DNA from: Bidens hawaiensis
Lineage: Eukaryota; Streptophyta; Magnoliopsida; Asterales; Asteraceae
Assembly (NCBI GenBank): GCA_021521415.1
Contig: JAIQDT010005776.1
Location: forward strand, 118,502-182,501
Direction of reading: 5' to 3'
DNA: 64,000 nucleotides
The notes under the pieces were generated by a model. That model was not told where the DNA came from. It searched no databases and saw nothing but the letters and a program-made list of their open reading frames with translations. Made by a program: the position numbers and the translations under genes. Positions 33,216-46,529 of this stretch are shown here, piece by piece (position 1 is the first letter of the stretch; every line of letters starts with the position of its first letter).

Positions 33216-34274
33216 GGTGCACTCGTGTTAAAGATCAAACCGGCCTGGGGCGCGGGTTCGAATCCCCCAGGCCCGGTTTTTGGTTTTTATTTCTTAAAAA
33301 AAATCATTTTTACAAGTTTGGTTACTATTATGAATATACAACTTTAGTTCAACTTGTTCTTATAAACTGAATCTCGGTTATTGCCATTTTTTTATTTAAT
33401 TACAACTCATAACTATTTATAAACCTCCTTTCATATATAAACCTATTACAATAATAAAATCTTTTACTATTCTCGCTTATCGAACTAAACTATATTCTCA
33501 TATGATTTTTTTTATCATATATATATATAAAGATCCGATTATATAATTCTATTCTTATTTGTGACCCAACGTAAGATTTAATAATAATAATAACAACAAC
33601 AACAACATTAATAGTAATAGTTTAAACCATAAATGTCTCCAAAAGCCTTTTAAACTAATTTGTAACCGTTATGTCGTGTCTTTTTATTTTATTGGTTATA
33701 CCCTCTAATTTATATTATTTATGATAACTAAACTAATAACAACTTTTGTTTTTATCAAAGAACACACTTAAACCATATCAATTCCCAAATCTGTCCTACG
33801 CCTTGTTATTATTTCACAAATCTTATTTAGTTAATATTAATATTAACTAGAAACTTCTGTTGACGTAACCCGAGGAGCTCGCCACTTTTATCTTAAATTT
33901 TCTCTTATCGCCATCTCATTCTCATCAATCCCACACTCTAAGGTGAGTTTACATATCCCCCTTTTTCATTTTTTAAATTTTAGGGGTGGCATGTATACCC
34001 TATTTACATTACCCATTTTTATTTCCAAATCTATTCAAAATACAATTCAATATATGTTTATGTGTGATTATTTTATGCTCTATGATAATGCTCTATGTGC
34101 TTAATTGTTTATTTTATGTTTGGTGGTTGGTATCTCATCCTCATCTATCCTCATCTAGTATGATCATACATTTACCCAAGTACATTGATTTCGTATCAAT
34201 AAGAACGGGTTCACACCTATTTAGTTGCTTACATATTCATAAGAATTGTAATACTCATCATTTACATATGAATT

Positions 34275-34277
<3 letters not shown>

Positions 34278-34317
<40 letters not shown>
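34278..34317. repeat. AT microsatellite, 20 repeats
   Basis: A run of alternating A and T of 40 bases inside the second Gypsy LTR. Confidence 0.95.
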
Positions 34318-34320
<3 letters not shown>

Positions 34321-34584
34321 AACTAAAACTTATGTGCTCTCACCAACATTCGTGCTGACAAACTTTATTTTTATACATGCTACAGGTACAAGTAATTTAC
34401 AATGTTCAAGATCAAATAAATTAGTTTTACCTTAGGATATTATTCAAAATACAAAACATGATGTAATTATTAATGTTAATGAAATTAAATAATTATTGTC
34501 GCTTTAATTAGTGTCTTTTGAGATACTATCCAATCAATACGTTATGCCCCGACATGTTCCGCCTTTGGTCGGGGTGTGACAGAA

Positions 34585-34600
34585 TGGTATCAGAGCCGAA
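34585..34600 (+). other. Primer binding site (initiator tRNA-Met type)
   Basis: TGGTATCAGAGCCGAA, three bases after the LTR end, matching the classical initiator tRNA-Met primer site. Confidence 0.85.
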
Positions 34601-34906
34601 TGCTATAAGATAGGTGGTTAGATATAACGGCCTAGTAGCATGCTTAGGGTCCCTATACGTGATATGCCTTTGCGTGTTTGCACCCTGAATTATATTATTG
34701 ATTGCAGTAGCTTAAATACTATTTAATGATTTAATATTATTCTTATACACAAAATCACACACTTACTCCGAGGCTATGCCTCAATCTCAAAATTGTTTTC
34801 AAAACTTTTGGACGATTTTTTTTAAATGGGAAATTCCTTATGAAATCCCGCCTTTTTACATCCCTCTCCTTGAGGATGATTCGTGGGGACGGATATGTAG
34901 TAACTA

Positions 34907-36115
34907 TGTTGAGTCAAACAATTGACCTAAGGGGGAGATTGTGAGACAAAGATTTGTTCTAAAGAGACATATGGAAGATTGGAATCTTCTCAACCTCCTC
35001 AGAATTCGCTAAGTATGGATCCGGGCACACCTTAGACCTCCGAGCAAGCTTTTACTTAGCCGGGCACGATATTTTGTCTATCGGGCAAAGTTATCTTCTG
35101 AAAGTCTTCTTTAGTGAATATCCGAGCAGGGTTTGCAAATTAGTGTATTACCGGGCATGGTTCACTAGTTTATACTTATCCGGGCAAGGATCACTATATC
35201 AAGCAGGTTTGTTCTTCATAGCTACGTAAAGTTCACTTCCGAGTAAGCTTTAGGCTAACCAAGCTCATGAAGCCAAGTAATTGGAAGACCGGGCAAGGTA
35301 TTCATTAATAAGTTGGTCCAAGTAGGCTTGATGTCATGATTGAATATCTTAAGAATCATCGGGCAAGGTTCAACTCAAGCAAGGAATAGTGCTACCAAGC
35401 ACACTTTGCTAATAAGCTATTTACTAGCAAAGGGTTGATGGGACCATTGAAGAACAAGGTTGCTCGTAAGGATTTGTCGGGCAAAGTCTGGCAAAGTCAA
35501 GAAGATTGAAGTCTACCTAGTGAGCATTTTACTTGGTAAAATACTCTTCAAGTAAAGTCTACCCGGAAACTGATCCCGAGCACACTTCTATGTTACCAAG
35601 TCCTGAAGGATGGCAGAGCATACTCGGAAAGACAAAATGAATGCAAAGCCTATCCGGAAGACTTGTTTTACACTTAGATTATTTTGATTTTGTAATTTGA
35701 ATATGTACGATTGTATTTAGGGTTTCTAGAAGGAATGACAGCTGTCCACAGGTGTCAGGCCTATAAAAGGAATAATTAAGGCACACCTGAGGACAGCGAG
35801 TGATAGAGACACAACACGGAAAAATAGGCGGCTGAATACGATAATATTGATTGAGCTACTGCCGTTAACCCTAAATCGATTATCCATTTTGTATGATGAA
35901 TATTATATGAATGGAAAACTTTTGAGTGAATTTTGTTTGTGTTATCTACCTCTAATTATTAATTGCAACTACCCTGTTTGTTATTGATTCCGCCTTTAAC
36001 AAACAGTAATCTTTCTAAATATAGCAACCCGTCATTAACTCCCTTGTCGACACATCTATTTGTGTGAGTTATGACATGATTCGAGTAAGATCCAGCTGAA
36101 ATCGGGGACCTGACA
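34907..36115 (+). repeat. Giant Copia 5' LTR
   Basis: TGTTGAG...CTGACA. It holds about 17 degenerate CGGGCA/CGAGCA motifs (35020-35640), a TATA box TATAAAAG at 35762-35769, and a transcribed region to the primer site. It begins with a polypurine-like stretch about 31 bases inside the LTR. Confidence 0.88.
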
Positions 36116-36117
36116 AG

Positions 36118-36129
36118 TGGTATCAGAGC
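36118..36129 (+). other. Giant Copia primer binding site
   Basis: TGGTATCAGAGC, two bases after the 5' LTR end, complementary to initiator tRNA-Met in known elements. Confidence 0.9.
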
Positions 36130-36421
36130 TTGTTACTGCTATTTTGGAAAGATTCTTGTTGCTGATTGAAGATTTGAAGAAAGATGACGTAAGGAGACCA
36201 CTGTTCCATTGATTTGTGACATCAACAGCTCTGTTTTTCATTTTTCTTCCAAATCTACAATAACCGGTGTTTTCTCTTCCTTATTTCAATTAAAGCTTTA
36301 ATCTTTATATTTAAAACTTGTTCTAATCACATCAGACACATCAGATCTGAACAATTTGTTTTCAGATCTGATTATTTTGAAACTCTGTTTTTACAAAGAA
36401 ACTGATTTTTGATTTCTCAAA

Positions 36422-39400
36422 ATGTCTGGATATGAGGAACAAGAGGTGTCTACTAACAAGATACCAAGCTTATATGGACAGGAAAACTTTACCAAGTGGA
36501 AAGTACTCTTTGAAGCAGCCGTATGCTACAATGATGTTGATATGTGGAACTCCATCACAAGCTGCTGCTGAGGAAGGTGCAAACACAGCTGCAACTGCTG
36601 CTGTAAGAGAAAGAATGAGAAAGGTGGATGACAAGGCCTTAGCTATGATCAAACTAGGATTGTCTTGGGAGATTTTAACCAAGGTGGCACATCACACAAC
36701 TGCCAAGCAAATGTATGATGCCATCCCTGAGATGTATGAAGGGAATACTGAGCTGAAGAACATAAAGAAGCAAAGATTGAAGCAGCAATTGGAAATGTTC
36801 AAGTATAAGGAGGGAGAAAGGTTAAAATCAATTCCAGAACGTTTTCTAGCTATTGTAAATGAGTTGAGGACAACTGATTATGTCATGACTGACTTTGATT
36901 TAAATACAAAGTTACTCAACTTAATGCCAAAGGAATGGTATACTGCTTGCAAGTTCATCCTTCAGAAGAATAATTTCAATGAATTGAAATTGGATGATGT
37001 AGTATGCTTCCTTCAGGCTGCAGAACTGGAGATGATAGAGAATGAAATGATTAAGGAAGAAAGACCCGGCTTCAATGTTTCAAAAGCATTGATTGCACCC
37101 ATGGGAAGTTTGACTACCAAGAATCAACAGCAAATTCCCATTATTGAAGAACCAGTTGAGCATAATGCTGATACTCCAAAGTCTTTCATTGGTGGTAGCA
37201 CAAGTAATCAAGTAAATCAGCAGAGGTTCAATGTGCAACTGATTGATGATACTGATACTGCCTCAATGGCAAGTGGGAATGTACCTCACTCTAGTGGTGG
37301 AAATGGTCAATGCAATGAAACACAGGCATTGCTGTCTATGTTTACTGAGTCATATAATGCATTTGTTGCAAAGAACCTAATTCACACAAGTGTGGTACAA
37401 GATGATCTTGAGAAAATCGATGCAGATGATTTAGAAGACATGGATTTGAAATGGCAAGCTGCCATGTTAGCTTTGAGAAGTAAAAGGCTGTATAATAGAA
37501 CAGGTAGATCTCTGGTCTCTGGTCCTAATGAGAGGATTGGATTTGACAAGTCAAAGGCAATCTGCTACAATTGCCAACAGCCGGGACATTTTTCCAGAGA
37601 GTGCAATCAACCCAGAAACTATCAGATGAATCAGTTCCAGAATCAACAGCCAAGAGGTCAGCAGCAATACCAACAAAATCAGCCAAGATTCAACAACAAT
37701 TTCAATCCCAACAACAATTACAATCCCAACTTCAACAACTTTCAGCCTCAAATGAACAATCAACATCAAAGTATGCAACATAATCAAGGGTTTCAAATGA
37801 ATAACAATCAAAACCTTCAAGCAGTTCAAAATGTTCCAAACAACACTGTTCCAGCCAACCAAAATCAACCAAGAAATCAAGGAAATGTGGCAGTGACTAC
37901 ACAACATGAAGGAAATTTTGATTGGAGCAATCATGAAGAGGACATTGCAGATGATATCAAGAAAGCAAATGTGGCATTCATGGCCATAATTGAAAAAGAA
38001 ACTGGATCATCATCTCAGGTACACTCTGCTCCTACTGTTGATTTAAATGAACTTATCAATGAATTGAAAACAAAAGTAGGCAAGCTGGAAAGTGAGTGTT
38101 TTAGAAAATAAAGTATCATTAATGGGTATGAGGCTAGTGAGATGATCAGTGAAGAAAAGATTAAAAGCCTAGAAGATGACTGCATGATCAGTTACAGAGC
38201 TCAAACCAGATACATCACTAAGATAGATAGATTAAAGAAGATGTTAGTTGAAGAAAAGGTGCAGAACACAAAACTGAAGGTTGAAACAGAATTTTTGAAG
38301 AATTTGGTCTCAACAGGCAACATATGTGGTATTCTGAACCAAGTAAAGGACCAAGACAAATACAAAGCAGTTCCACCTCCATTCAACAACAACTTCATGC
38401 AAAAAGTTGACAAAGAGAAAAGAGATGCATACCTGCAACAATTCAGAGATGTCTTTCAAGACAAAGAAGAATTTGTTGATTTGTACAAGATGGTAGAAGT
38501 GAATGAAGAAGGAGAGTTTGTGATTAAGGAAGAAGTAAAAGATGATAAGTCAATTGGAGTTCAAGTCTCTGAGGATGACTTTGATCCTGTTGAATTGGAT
38601 CAAGATGATTTAAGTGATCTAAGTGATCAAATCACTAATGAAGAAATCAAAGCTGCTGAAAGAGGAAGAAGATACAAGAAACCAGAATCTATTGACAAGC
38701 TTCCACTGTATCCACCAGTCACACCTAAAATGAGAAGACAAATTGACAAAATGAAAAGAGAACATGTTTCTCTTGACATCTGTGAAAAGAAAAGGATTAG
38801 CTACAATGCAGTAAGACCTCCAAGCAAGGATGTATTGGAAAGGAAAAAGCAAAACAACAAGAAGAAAGTGACTGAAACAGTTGAAGTTGACAACTTTATT
38901 CCAGTTTATCCAGTCTTTTCTAGTCATGAGGTGCTTGATATTGGAGAAGTGGAAACCATGGAAGAATATGTGAAAAGGCAGTCAAGGCACAAAGAAAACA
39001 GTGATGAAGAGCCTATGATTATGGAAAATATTTTCTTTGTCAAAAGCATAGTTGAAAGACAAGATATAAAGATTGAGGAATTTGTTCCTTTTTCAATTGA
39101 TTATGATGGTTTCAAAAACTCAAAAATCCCTTGGAGTCAAAGCACCCAAACCAAGTGAAAGATTCAAGAAACCAAATGAACATGAGAAATACAAGGGAAA
39201 GGTTTGGTGCAAGAAGTGTGATGAGTATGGTCATCACACTGACTCATGTAATGAGAGATTAAAATTCAAACCCTTTCATGTTCCAGATGAAACAAAGTAT
39301 GGTTAAGACTTTGTGTTGTACAAACAAAAGTATGATGTATATCTGGGAAAAGGAAAGGTATGTGGAAATGAAACCATGAACAAAGATGAAATGAGATCTG

Positions 39401-39460
39401 CAAAGGAGACAAGGATTGAGAAGAAAGCTGATGTCAGAACAAAGAAGTAAGGGACTAAAT
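36422..39460 (+). pseudogene. Giant Copia gag
   Basis: The particle protein of the giant Copia. The real start is the ATG at 36422 (MSGYEEQEVSTNKIPSLYGQ); the frame shifts near 36545 into the long frame running to 38111. The gag helices (LGLSWEILTKVAHHTTAKQM, then KNIKKQRLKQQLEMFKYKEG) are followed by a zinc knuckle CYNCQQPGHFSREC (about 37562-37603) and a long glutamine/asparagine-rich region. A stop at 38109-38111 and a frame change near 39130 break it. A second knuckle-like segment (CKKCDEYGHHTDSC) lies near 39208-39249, after a charged coiled-coil-rich stretch. Two zinc knuckles and this length fit SIRE-type gags. Confidence 0.85.
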
Positions 39461-39993
39461 CAGCAAGAAGAAGTATGTCTCCAAAGAAGCATGAAAATGT
39501 GACCAAACAGAACTCTCAACCTCTGAGAATTATTCCTAAAAAGGATACTTCAAATCTGATAGTTCTCAAGGATCATCAAGCAGTGATAAGACAAGAAACA
39601 GAGGTGTCTTTCCTAAAAAGAAACCCACTGAACTTACTGGTGATGAGAAGTTTCTACTGAAACATGGATATGAACCACAAGGTTTCATTTGGAAACCTAA
39701 GGCTGAAACTAAGGTTGAGACAATTGCTGATGTGAGAGACTACTCTGAAAAGAAGGACTATATGATAAAGGAGTATGCCACTGACTCACCTGAGTGCCAG
39801 AGCTCAAGCTCACTTGTTAAAACCCCAAAAGAGGGTGGTTATGAAACAGACAATTCAGACAACTTAGAAGTCACTCATGAAGATCCTGAACCAACAACAC
39901 TCACTTCCCAAGCTGTTACAGAAACTGAAAATGATGAGTTGCAAGCAGTAATGGCCTGCACTTCATCACTCCACTAATCAAACTCTTTCTTTT

Positions 39994-42900
39994 GTGCAGG
40001 AACAGTCCACTCCTCTGAATGACATATGGTATATGGATAGTGGTTGTTCTAGGCACATGACTTGTGACAAAAGATCACTTGTCAATTATGAAGAAAAGTA
40101 TGAAGGTCCTGTAGCCTTTGGGAGTGATGAAAATGGTGGAAAGATTGTAGGGAAAGGAATCTTGACAAATGGAAAGGTTTCATTTGACAATGTGTTTCAT
40201 GTTGAAGGTCTTCAGTATAATCTACTGAGTATATCACAAATGTGTGATAAGGGTTACAAAGTCAGTTTTGATGATTCCCAATGTTTCATCCTAAAACCTG
40301 AGTTTGTAATTCCACCTGAAATGATTATGATGATGGCACCAAGAAATGTTAACTTGTATGAATTGAATATGAAAGAAGCTGTTTCAAGGGGAGGTGCTTG
40401 TTTTATCTCCAAAGCCACTGACAATGAGTCAAAATTGTGGCATAGGAAACTATGTCATGTGAACTTGAAGAACATGAACAGACTTGTGAAAGGTGAGCAT
40501 GTGATTGACTTACCTACAAGAGAATTCAAATTGGAAGATCATTGTAGTTCATGTCAGAAAGGAAAACAACACAAATCTACTCATAAGCCAAAGCTCATCA
40601 ACTCAATTGATTAAGTACTTGAATTACTTCACATGGATCTTTTGGTCCTGTGAGTGTGCCAAGTATAGATAAGAAGAGATACTGTCTTGTGATCATTGAT
40701 GACTATTCAAGATATACTTGGGTTTATTTCCTAAGTACTAAAGATGAGACTGCAGAGTTGATTAAGGGATGTGTAACAATGATTGAGAACAAGTTGAATA
40801 AGAAGGCCAAAATGATGAGAAGTGACAATGGGACAGAGTTCAAAAATGGAGTTATGGAAGAGTTTTGTACACAGAAAGGAATATTACAACAATTTTCAGC
40901 TCCTAGAACTCCTGAACAAAATGGTGTAGCAGAAAGAAGAAACAGAACACTAATTGAAGCTGCAAGAACCATGTTAGCAAATGCAAATTTGCCTGTTACA
41001 TTTTGGGCAGAAGCCATAAACACTACATGTTATGTTCAGAACAGGGTCATTGTAAACAAAAGGCATACAAGACTCCATATGAAATTTTCAACAATAGAAA
41101 GCCTTACATCAAGTTTTTTAAGCCCTTTGGATGCAAATGTTTTCTTCTGAACACTAGAGATTATTTGAACAAGTTTCAAACAAAATCACTAGATTGTTTC
41201 TTTGTTGGATATTCTACACACTCAAAAGCATACAGAGTATATGTGAAAGACCATTTGAGTGTTATAGAATCATCTGACATCATCTTTAATGAGAATCAAT
41301 TCAACACAGTTGATGGTGCGGCATGGCTGTTTGATCATGAAAAGTTGATAAGGTCTTTCAAGATTTATCCTGAAGACTTTGATGACTCATTCTACAAGAC
41401 TAGTGTAATTGAAGAGAAAAGGAAGAAACCACTGGACTTAGAAGAATTATGGAAAAAGGTTGCTAGAAAAGAAAAGGAATATACATTTGTGAAGAATTCC
41501 TCAAGTGATATTGTTGAACAAGACCCAGAAAATATTCAAGAAAACAATCACAGTTCTGAGAATGATCACACTGAGATTAATCAAGACAATCAAGTTGTAC
41601 AGGATGATCAAATTCAGAATGAGGGAAACACAAGTAACTAATCAAATGAGGATGAAGTTGCATCTACAGCAAGGTTTCAAGATCTGTTTCAGAGATTGAG
41701 TTTAGAAAATAATGGTGAATCCACTCCGGGACAAAATAATGAAGAAGCACCAGAATTTCATGATGCAGAGACTGATTTGATCATTGAAGAACCAGAACTC
41801 AATGAGTCAAATCTTGACACAACTGTGTCTACCGATATGATTGTACAAACTCCTTATGTGGAAAAGAATCATCCCACTGAAAACATCAATCGAGATTTAC
41901 ATGAAAGAGTCACAAGAAGTCACTCAGAAATTGCAAACATTTGTTTTTACTCATGTTTTCTATCCCAAATAGAGCTCAAGAACATTGCTCAAGCACTGAA
42001 AGACAATTGTTGGGTGGAAGAAATGCAGGAAGAATTGGCACAGTTCAGAGATCTACATGTGTGAGACCTTGTTGATAAGCCATTTGACAGATATGCAATA
42101 GGAACCAAATGGGTTTTTAGAAACAAAAGGGATAAGAGGGGTTTGGTGATTAAGAATAAAGCTAGACTTGTGGCCCTGAGATGCCTTCAAGAAGAAGGAA
42201 TAGACTTTGAGGAAGTCTTTGCACCTGTTGCAAGACTTGAAGCTATCAGGATCTTTCTTGCATATGCTGCCTCAAAGAACATTAGAGTGTTCCAGCTTGA
42301 TGTTAAGTCTGCATTTTTAAATGGAAAGATTGATGAAGAAGTGTATGTAGCTAAACCTCCAGGTTTTGAGGATCCAATGTATCCAAACAGGGTGTATAAA
42401 CTAAACAAAGCCATTTATGGATTGCATCAGGCTCCTAGAGCATGGTATGATGAGCTGTCAAATCATCTTATTGAAAATGGTTTACTAAGGGGAGCCATTG
42501 ACAAGACACTCTTCTACAAAAGAAAGGGATCAGACTTGCTTCTGTTACAAGTGTATGTTGATGATATCATCTTTGGTTCAACCAATGAACAAATGTGTTT
42601 GGATTTTGAAGGGGTGATGAAATCCAAATACAGCATGAGCTCTATGGGAGAAATGAACTTCTTTCTTGGACTGCAAGTTCAACAAAAAGCTGAAGGGATC
42701 TTCATCCACCAAACTATATATGTGCAGGACATCTTGAACAAGTTCAACTGTCATGAATACAAAACTGCTTCAACTCCAATGGACACCAAAGAAAAGATGA
42801 TTGCAGATGAAAAGGGGGAGCCTGTGGATGAATATGAATACAGAGCCAAAATTGGATCTCTGATGTACCTGACTGCTACAAGACCTGACATTATGTTTGC

Positions 42901-43506
42901 TGTATGTGTGTGTGTGCAATATTCCAATCAAGTCCAAAAGTCTCCCACATGAATGCTGTTAAAAGAATATTTAGTTATTTGAAGGGAAGGCCAGACTTAG
43001 GAATTTGGTATCCAAAGAACCAATCTTTTGATCTGATTGCCTACACAGATAGTGATTATGATGGCTGTAACATGAGCAGAAAGTCAACCTCATGTGGATG
43101 TCAATTTTTGGGGGAAAGGCTAGTGTCTTGGCAATGCAAGAAGCAGAAAACTGTCTCAATATCAATTGCAGAAGCTGAATATGTTGTTGCATCTGCTTGC
43201 TGTGCACAAGTTCTATGGATTCAAAATCAGATGCTGGATTATGGTTTGAATTTTCTGAACACCCCTATTCTTATTAATAATACAGCTGCATACTTTACTG
43301 TTAAGAATCCAGTTCAACATTCTAAGACTAAGCACATTGAAATCAGACATCACTTCATTAGAGATTGTAGTGAAAAAGGTTTGATTGAAATGCAAAGAGT
43401 TGATGCAAGTGACAATTTGGCTGACCTATTCACCAAACCACTTGATAGAACTAGGTTCAACCTTCTTTTGAAAGCCCTGGAAATGATCAACTCTGATGAG
43501 ATCTGA
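39994..43506 (+). pseudogene. Giant Copia pol (PR-INT-RT-RNase H)
   Basis: Broken polyprotein in several frames. Protease: DIWYMDSGCSRHMTCD near 40020. Pre-integrase region: WHRKLCHVNLKN and CSSCQKGK (40440-40570). Integrase: first catalytic acid in VIIDDYSRYTW (about 40690), then RSDNGTEF and EQNGVAERRNRTL near 40820-40950. Reverse transcriptase: [15 protein letters not shown] and the YVDDIIFGS active site (about 42290-42580). RNase H: YTDSDYDGC and IAEAEYVVASACCAQVLW to the end at 43506. Frame changes or stops occur near 40615, 41060, 41640, 42062 and 42945. It would not yield active enzymes. Confidence 0.9.
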
Positions 43507-45389
43507 TTAAGGATGTGTGCTTGGTTGTATACCTCTATATGCTAACTGATTACTTTATTTTGAGGTTTCACAAATTGAATGTTATGTGAATATGCTTGAG
43601 TATGATACTGAGTATGTTATTGAATATGTTGACTGATTATGTGTGCAAAGAATGACATAAGTGATTTGATTAATATGTTTGCATGTTTATCAGTTAATGT
43701 GTGTGTGTGATGTTAAGATAAGTAGTCTTGTTATGAATTATCTGCTAAAATGCTTATCTGACATCACTGCTTAATTGCTTGAATATGTGCTTTATCTGAG
43801 CTCCTGATGTTATTAAGATGGGATAGACATTGAATGTTAGTACTGTCTGCTTGTCTTGATAATGTTATGTTTGACTAAGATTTGATTATGTGTTGCAACT
43901 GTTTATGTCAAAATGTGTTTTATGTCAAAATTAAGTGATAAAATGAATTTTCTAATGAATTTTGCATAAATACTCTATTTTGAATCAAAACATGAGCATG
44001 TTGTTAATGTTTCAGAGATATGATAAGATTATTCAGTTCAAGCTTTATAGAAGCTTAAAAGAAGGTTTTTTTTAAAAGAAAAGTCTCAAGAAGTTATTTT
44101 TGCTGAAAATTAGTCATTTGCACAGTTGGAAGGACATACACTTGTGTATGTTTGGTCCTGTAATCTGCAAAGATTAAAATGATAGCCATTAACCAGAAAA
44201 CTGAAAGCATTTGGGGCAATTATAACCTGTTTTCTATTCCTTCACTTAAAACTATGTCGATAGCTCTGACTTTGAAATGACATATATTCACATGTATGTT
44301 TGCTCATGTTGACCACTTGTGGTCAAACAGAATAGTAATTTACCTGACAATTAAGAGACATTGGGGTGATTGAATACTAAACTGAAATTATATTGGGAAA
44401 TGATAGTACATTGACTACTTAGTCAATCATATGGATTTAATAGGCTGAAAAGACCTTAGTATAGTCATTAACATGTATGGTTGCTTTCTCATGATGTGTA
44501 AAATCCAAGGTGATATAAACATAATGAATATGCTAAACTTTTTTTGGAGACACATAGTTGTCTTTGCATGTCTCAAAGATAAATCTCTCCAAATGATAGG
44601 TAGAAAAGTGATTACCCAGTCATACACAAGCCTGTTGTTATTTGGTCACCCAAAAAGAAATGATAAATTTACAAGAATGACAAAGAACATTAGTGAACAG
44701 CTGAATTGTTAAATATTTTATCAACCAAAAGTTGATTGAAGTTCACAAAAACCTTTTAAAGAAAATGCAAACATGAGGGTTAATTCTAGAACTACAGGGG
44801 TGGAGGCAATCATATAAGTCCTTTAAACATCCTGAATGAAAGGCCTGTAAGACCGATTTGCGTGGCATGTAAGTCCAATGTTCAACCTCACATATGTTTG
44901 TAAAATTTGAAAAGAAATATCTTATAAATTTTCAACAAAAATGTGTTCTGTCATTAAAATTTTTGACCATATACAGGAGGTTGGAGTCAATTTGGGGTGA
45001 TCTGGGGAAAGCCAAATAAGCTTTGAGAAGAGATATGAGGCATCATAGCACAGTGTTGACCATTATTGTATTAAGCTACTAATTGAACCTTAAACATATC
45101 ACCAAAGAGATGAAATTCATGTTAAGTCTAGACCTGCTGTTAACCTATCTATGTTGTCATAATAATGCTGAAAATGAAGTATTGAGAAAGCTACTTAGTC
45201 AATATGATCTCATCCTTGATATCTTTTCAGAAAAGGGAAGAAACTGTTTTGAAGAGAAATACAACTGTAATTTGATTTCTAAATGCACCATTTGCTCTTA
45301 AACTATGATCTAAAATGATACATAACTTAGAAATATCTTTGACAAGTGGTTTAAGTCAAACAGTGTTGCATTTTGCCTTTAACAGGTTG
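43507..45389 (+). other. Non-coding spacer of the giant Copia
   Basis: AT-rich, no recognisable protein. TTGAATATG-like motifs recur here, at 45400-46130 and after the extra ORF (51580-51620), suggesting the whole segment belongs to the element rather than to a separate insertion. No TSD or terminal repeats of a nested element were seen. Confidence 0.5.
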
Positions 45390-45394
45390 AATAT

Positions 45395-46460
45395 GTATGT
45401 TCGGGTAAGGTTTGGTGTTCTCAAACCTTTCCGGGCACAAAACAGTTGAATATGATTGAGTATGTATTTTTCGGGTAAGGTTTATTGCTTTATAACCTTT
45501 CCGTGTACACTTAGATGTTTTTATCTAAGTTTACTATTTTTCGGGCATGCTTTGAAGTATTTGATACTTTTCGAGTAGAGTTACTATTTTTAGTCACTTT
45601 TCGGGCAAGCTTGATTGTTTATGTTTGAATATGTTCTTCGGGTATGAATGGATGTTTTGAATTTACTCGGGTAGACTAAATTGTCTAATTTAGTTTCCAG
45701 GCATACATGATGGTTGAATATGTTTGTCCTAGCAAGCTTAGTGCTAACATAGAATTGTCGAGCAAGCTCTTTGATATTTTAGACTATGGCACACTTGGGT
45801 GTTTTATGTTTAAATTCAGTTCCGGGCATGCTATGTGTTATGTGTGATTATGATTTCTTTGAAATTACAAGTGTTTTCGGGCAGACTTTGTCTTCCGGGC
45901 ACACTTTATATTCCGGGTACACTATTGTTCCCTTAATATACTTGGTAATTTCAGAATATAACTTTCGAGTATACTGTCTGCTAGATATCATTTCGGGCAC
46001 ACTTTATACTTTATGAAAGTGTATTCGGGTATACTTTGTAAAGAAGGTTGTTCGGGCACACTGTGCTGGTTGCTCGGGCACACTGTACCTCAAAGCATAC
46101 TTAAATGAATGTGTTTCTTGAATATGATTGATTGAATGTAATTCATATTTTGATAGGGTTTATGCTAGATTGAGTTATTTAATTTAAGTTTGAGAAATTT
46201 ATTCGGGTATCTTAATTGATTCCTAGCAAGGATGCTTATTTGATATTTTATACTTGATTATTTATCTTGTGATTAAGTTCTCAAGAAATCTGGTATTTCG
46301 GGTAAGATTTCTTCATCTTTACTTGACTTTAAATTAGTTAACTTGACCGAGCAAGGTTTGTATGTGGAAGATGCCGAGCACACTTTGTCAATTAATAATG
46401 AACATTTTCCGGGCATAGTTTAACCTTTTAATTTTATCGGGTAAGGTTTTAAATTGGATA
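45395..46460 (+). promoter_or_regulatory. U3-like cluster of CGGGCA motifs upstream of extra ORF
   Basis: About 28 degenerate copies of a short motif of the form TTCGGGCACACTTT or TTCGGGTAAGGTTT, spaced irregularly over 1.07 kb. The same motif family fills the U3 part of both LTRs (35020-35640 and 51837-52450). The cluster ends about 70 bases before a TATA box. It may be an LTR-derived upstream promoter region for the extra ORF. Confidence 0.65.
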
Positions 46461-46529
46461 AGATCATTATGTTTGACAGCTAATAATTCACTACACGACA
46501 AAATGCATTTAAAACCCACTTTCAAAAGG

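Larger units (their letters stand above)
30106..33281 (+). promoter_or_regulatory. tRNA-like module, split by a solo LTR
   Basis: Left half: hairpin CACCAGCC (30106-30113) with GGCTGGTG (30119-30126), containing AGCCCAGTTGG like a tRNA A box. Right half: GGTTCGAATCC (33255-33265), an exact match to the tRNA B-box pattern GGTTCGANTCC. It lies between GGCCTGGGG (33242-33250) and CCCCAGGCC (33265-33273), which pair, and TTTTT follows at 33277-33281. Without the insertion the boxes are about 50 bases apart, near tRNA spacing. Pol III activity is inferred only. Confidence 0.5.
29420..34581 (+). repeat. 5' LTR of second Gypsy-like element
   Basis: Begins TGTAACATTCG and ends GGGGTGTGACA, the same terminal style as the first Gypsy element. 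It contains the solo LTR 30128-33215, the split tRNA-like module and a 40-bp AT microsatellite. The 149-codon frame at 33986-34435 is not convincing because it reads through the microsatellite. Confidence 0.75.

Noticed and set aside
33242..33273. A true tRNA gene
   Set aside because: Only the T-arm-like part and a D-region-like hairpin are present; no acceptor or anticodon arms of a cloverleaf.
33986..34435. 149-codon open frame
   Set aside because: Within an LTR and reading through a 40-bp AT microsatellite; composition is not protein-like.
30128..34581. A single 4.45-kb LTR
   Set aside because: GGTGC duplications bound 30128-33215 as a separate solo LTR, and the remainder from 29420 matches the relative's LTR length.
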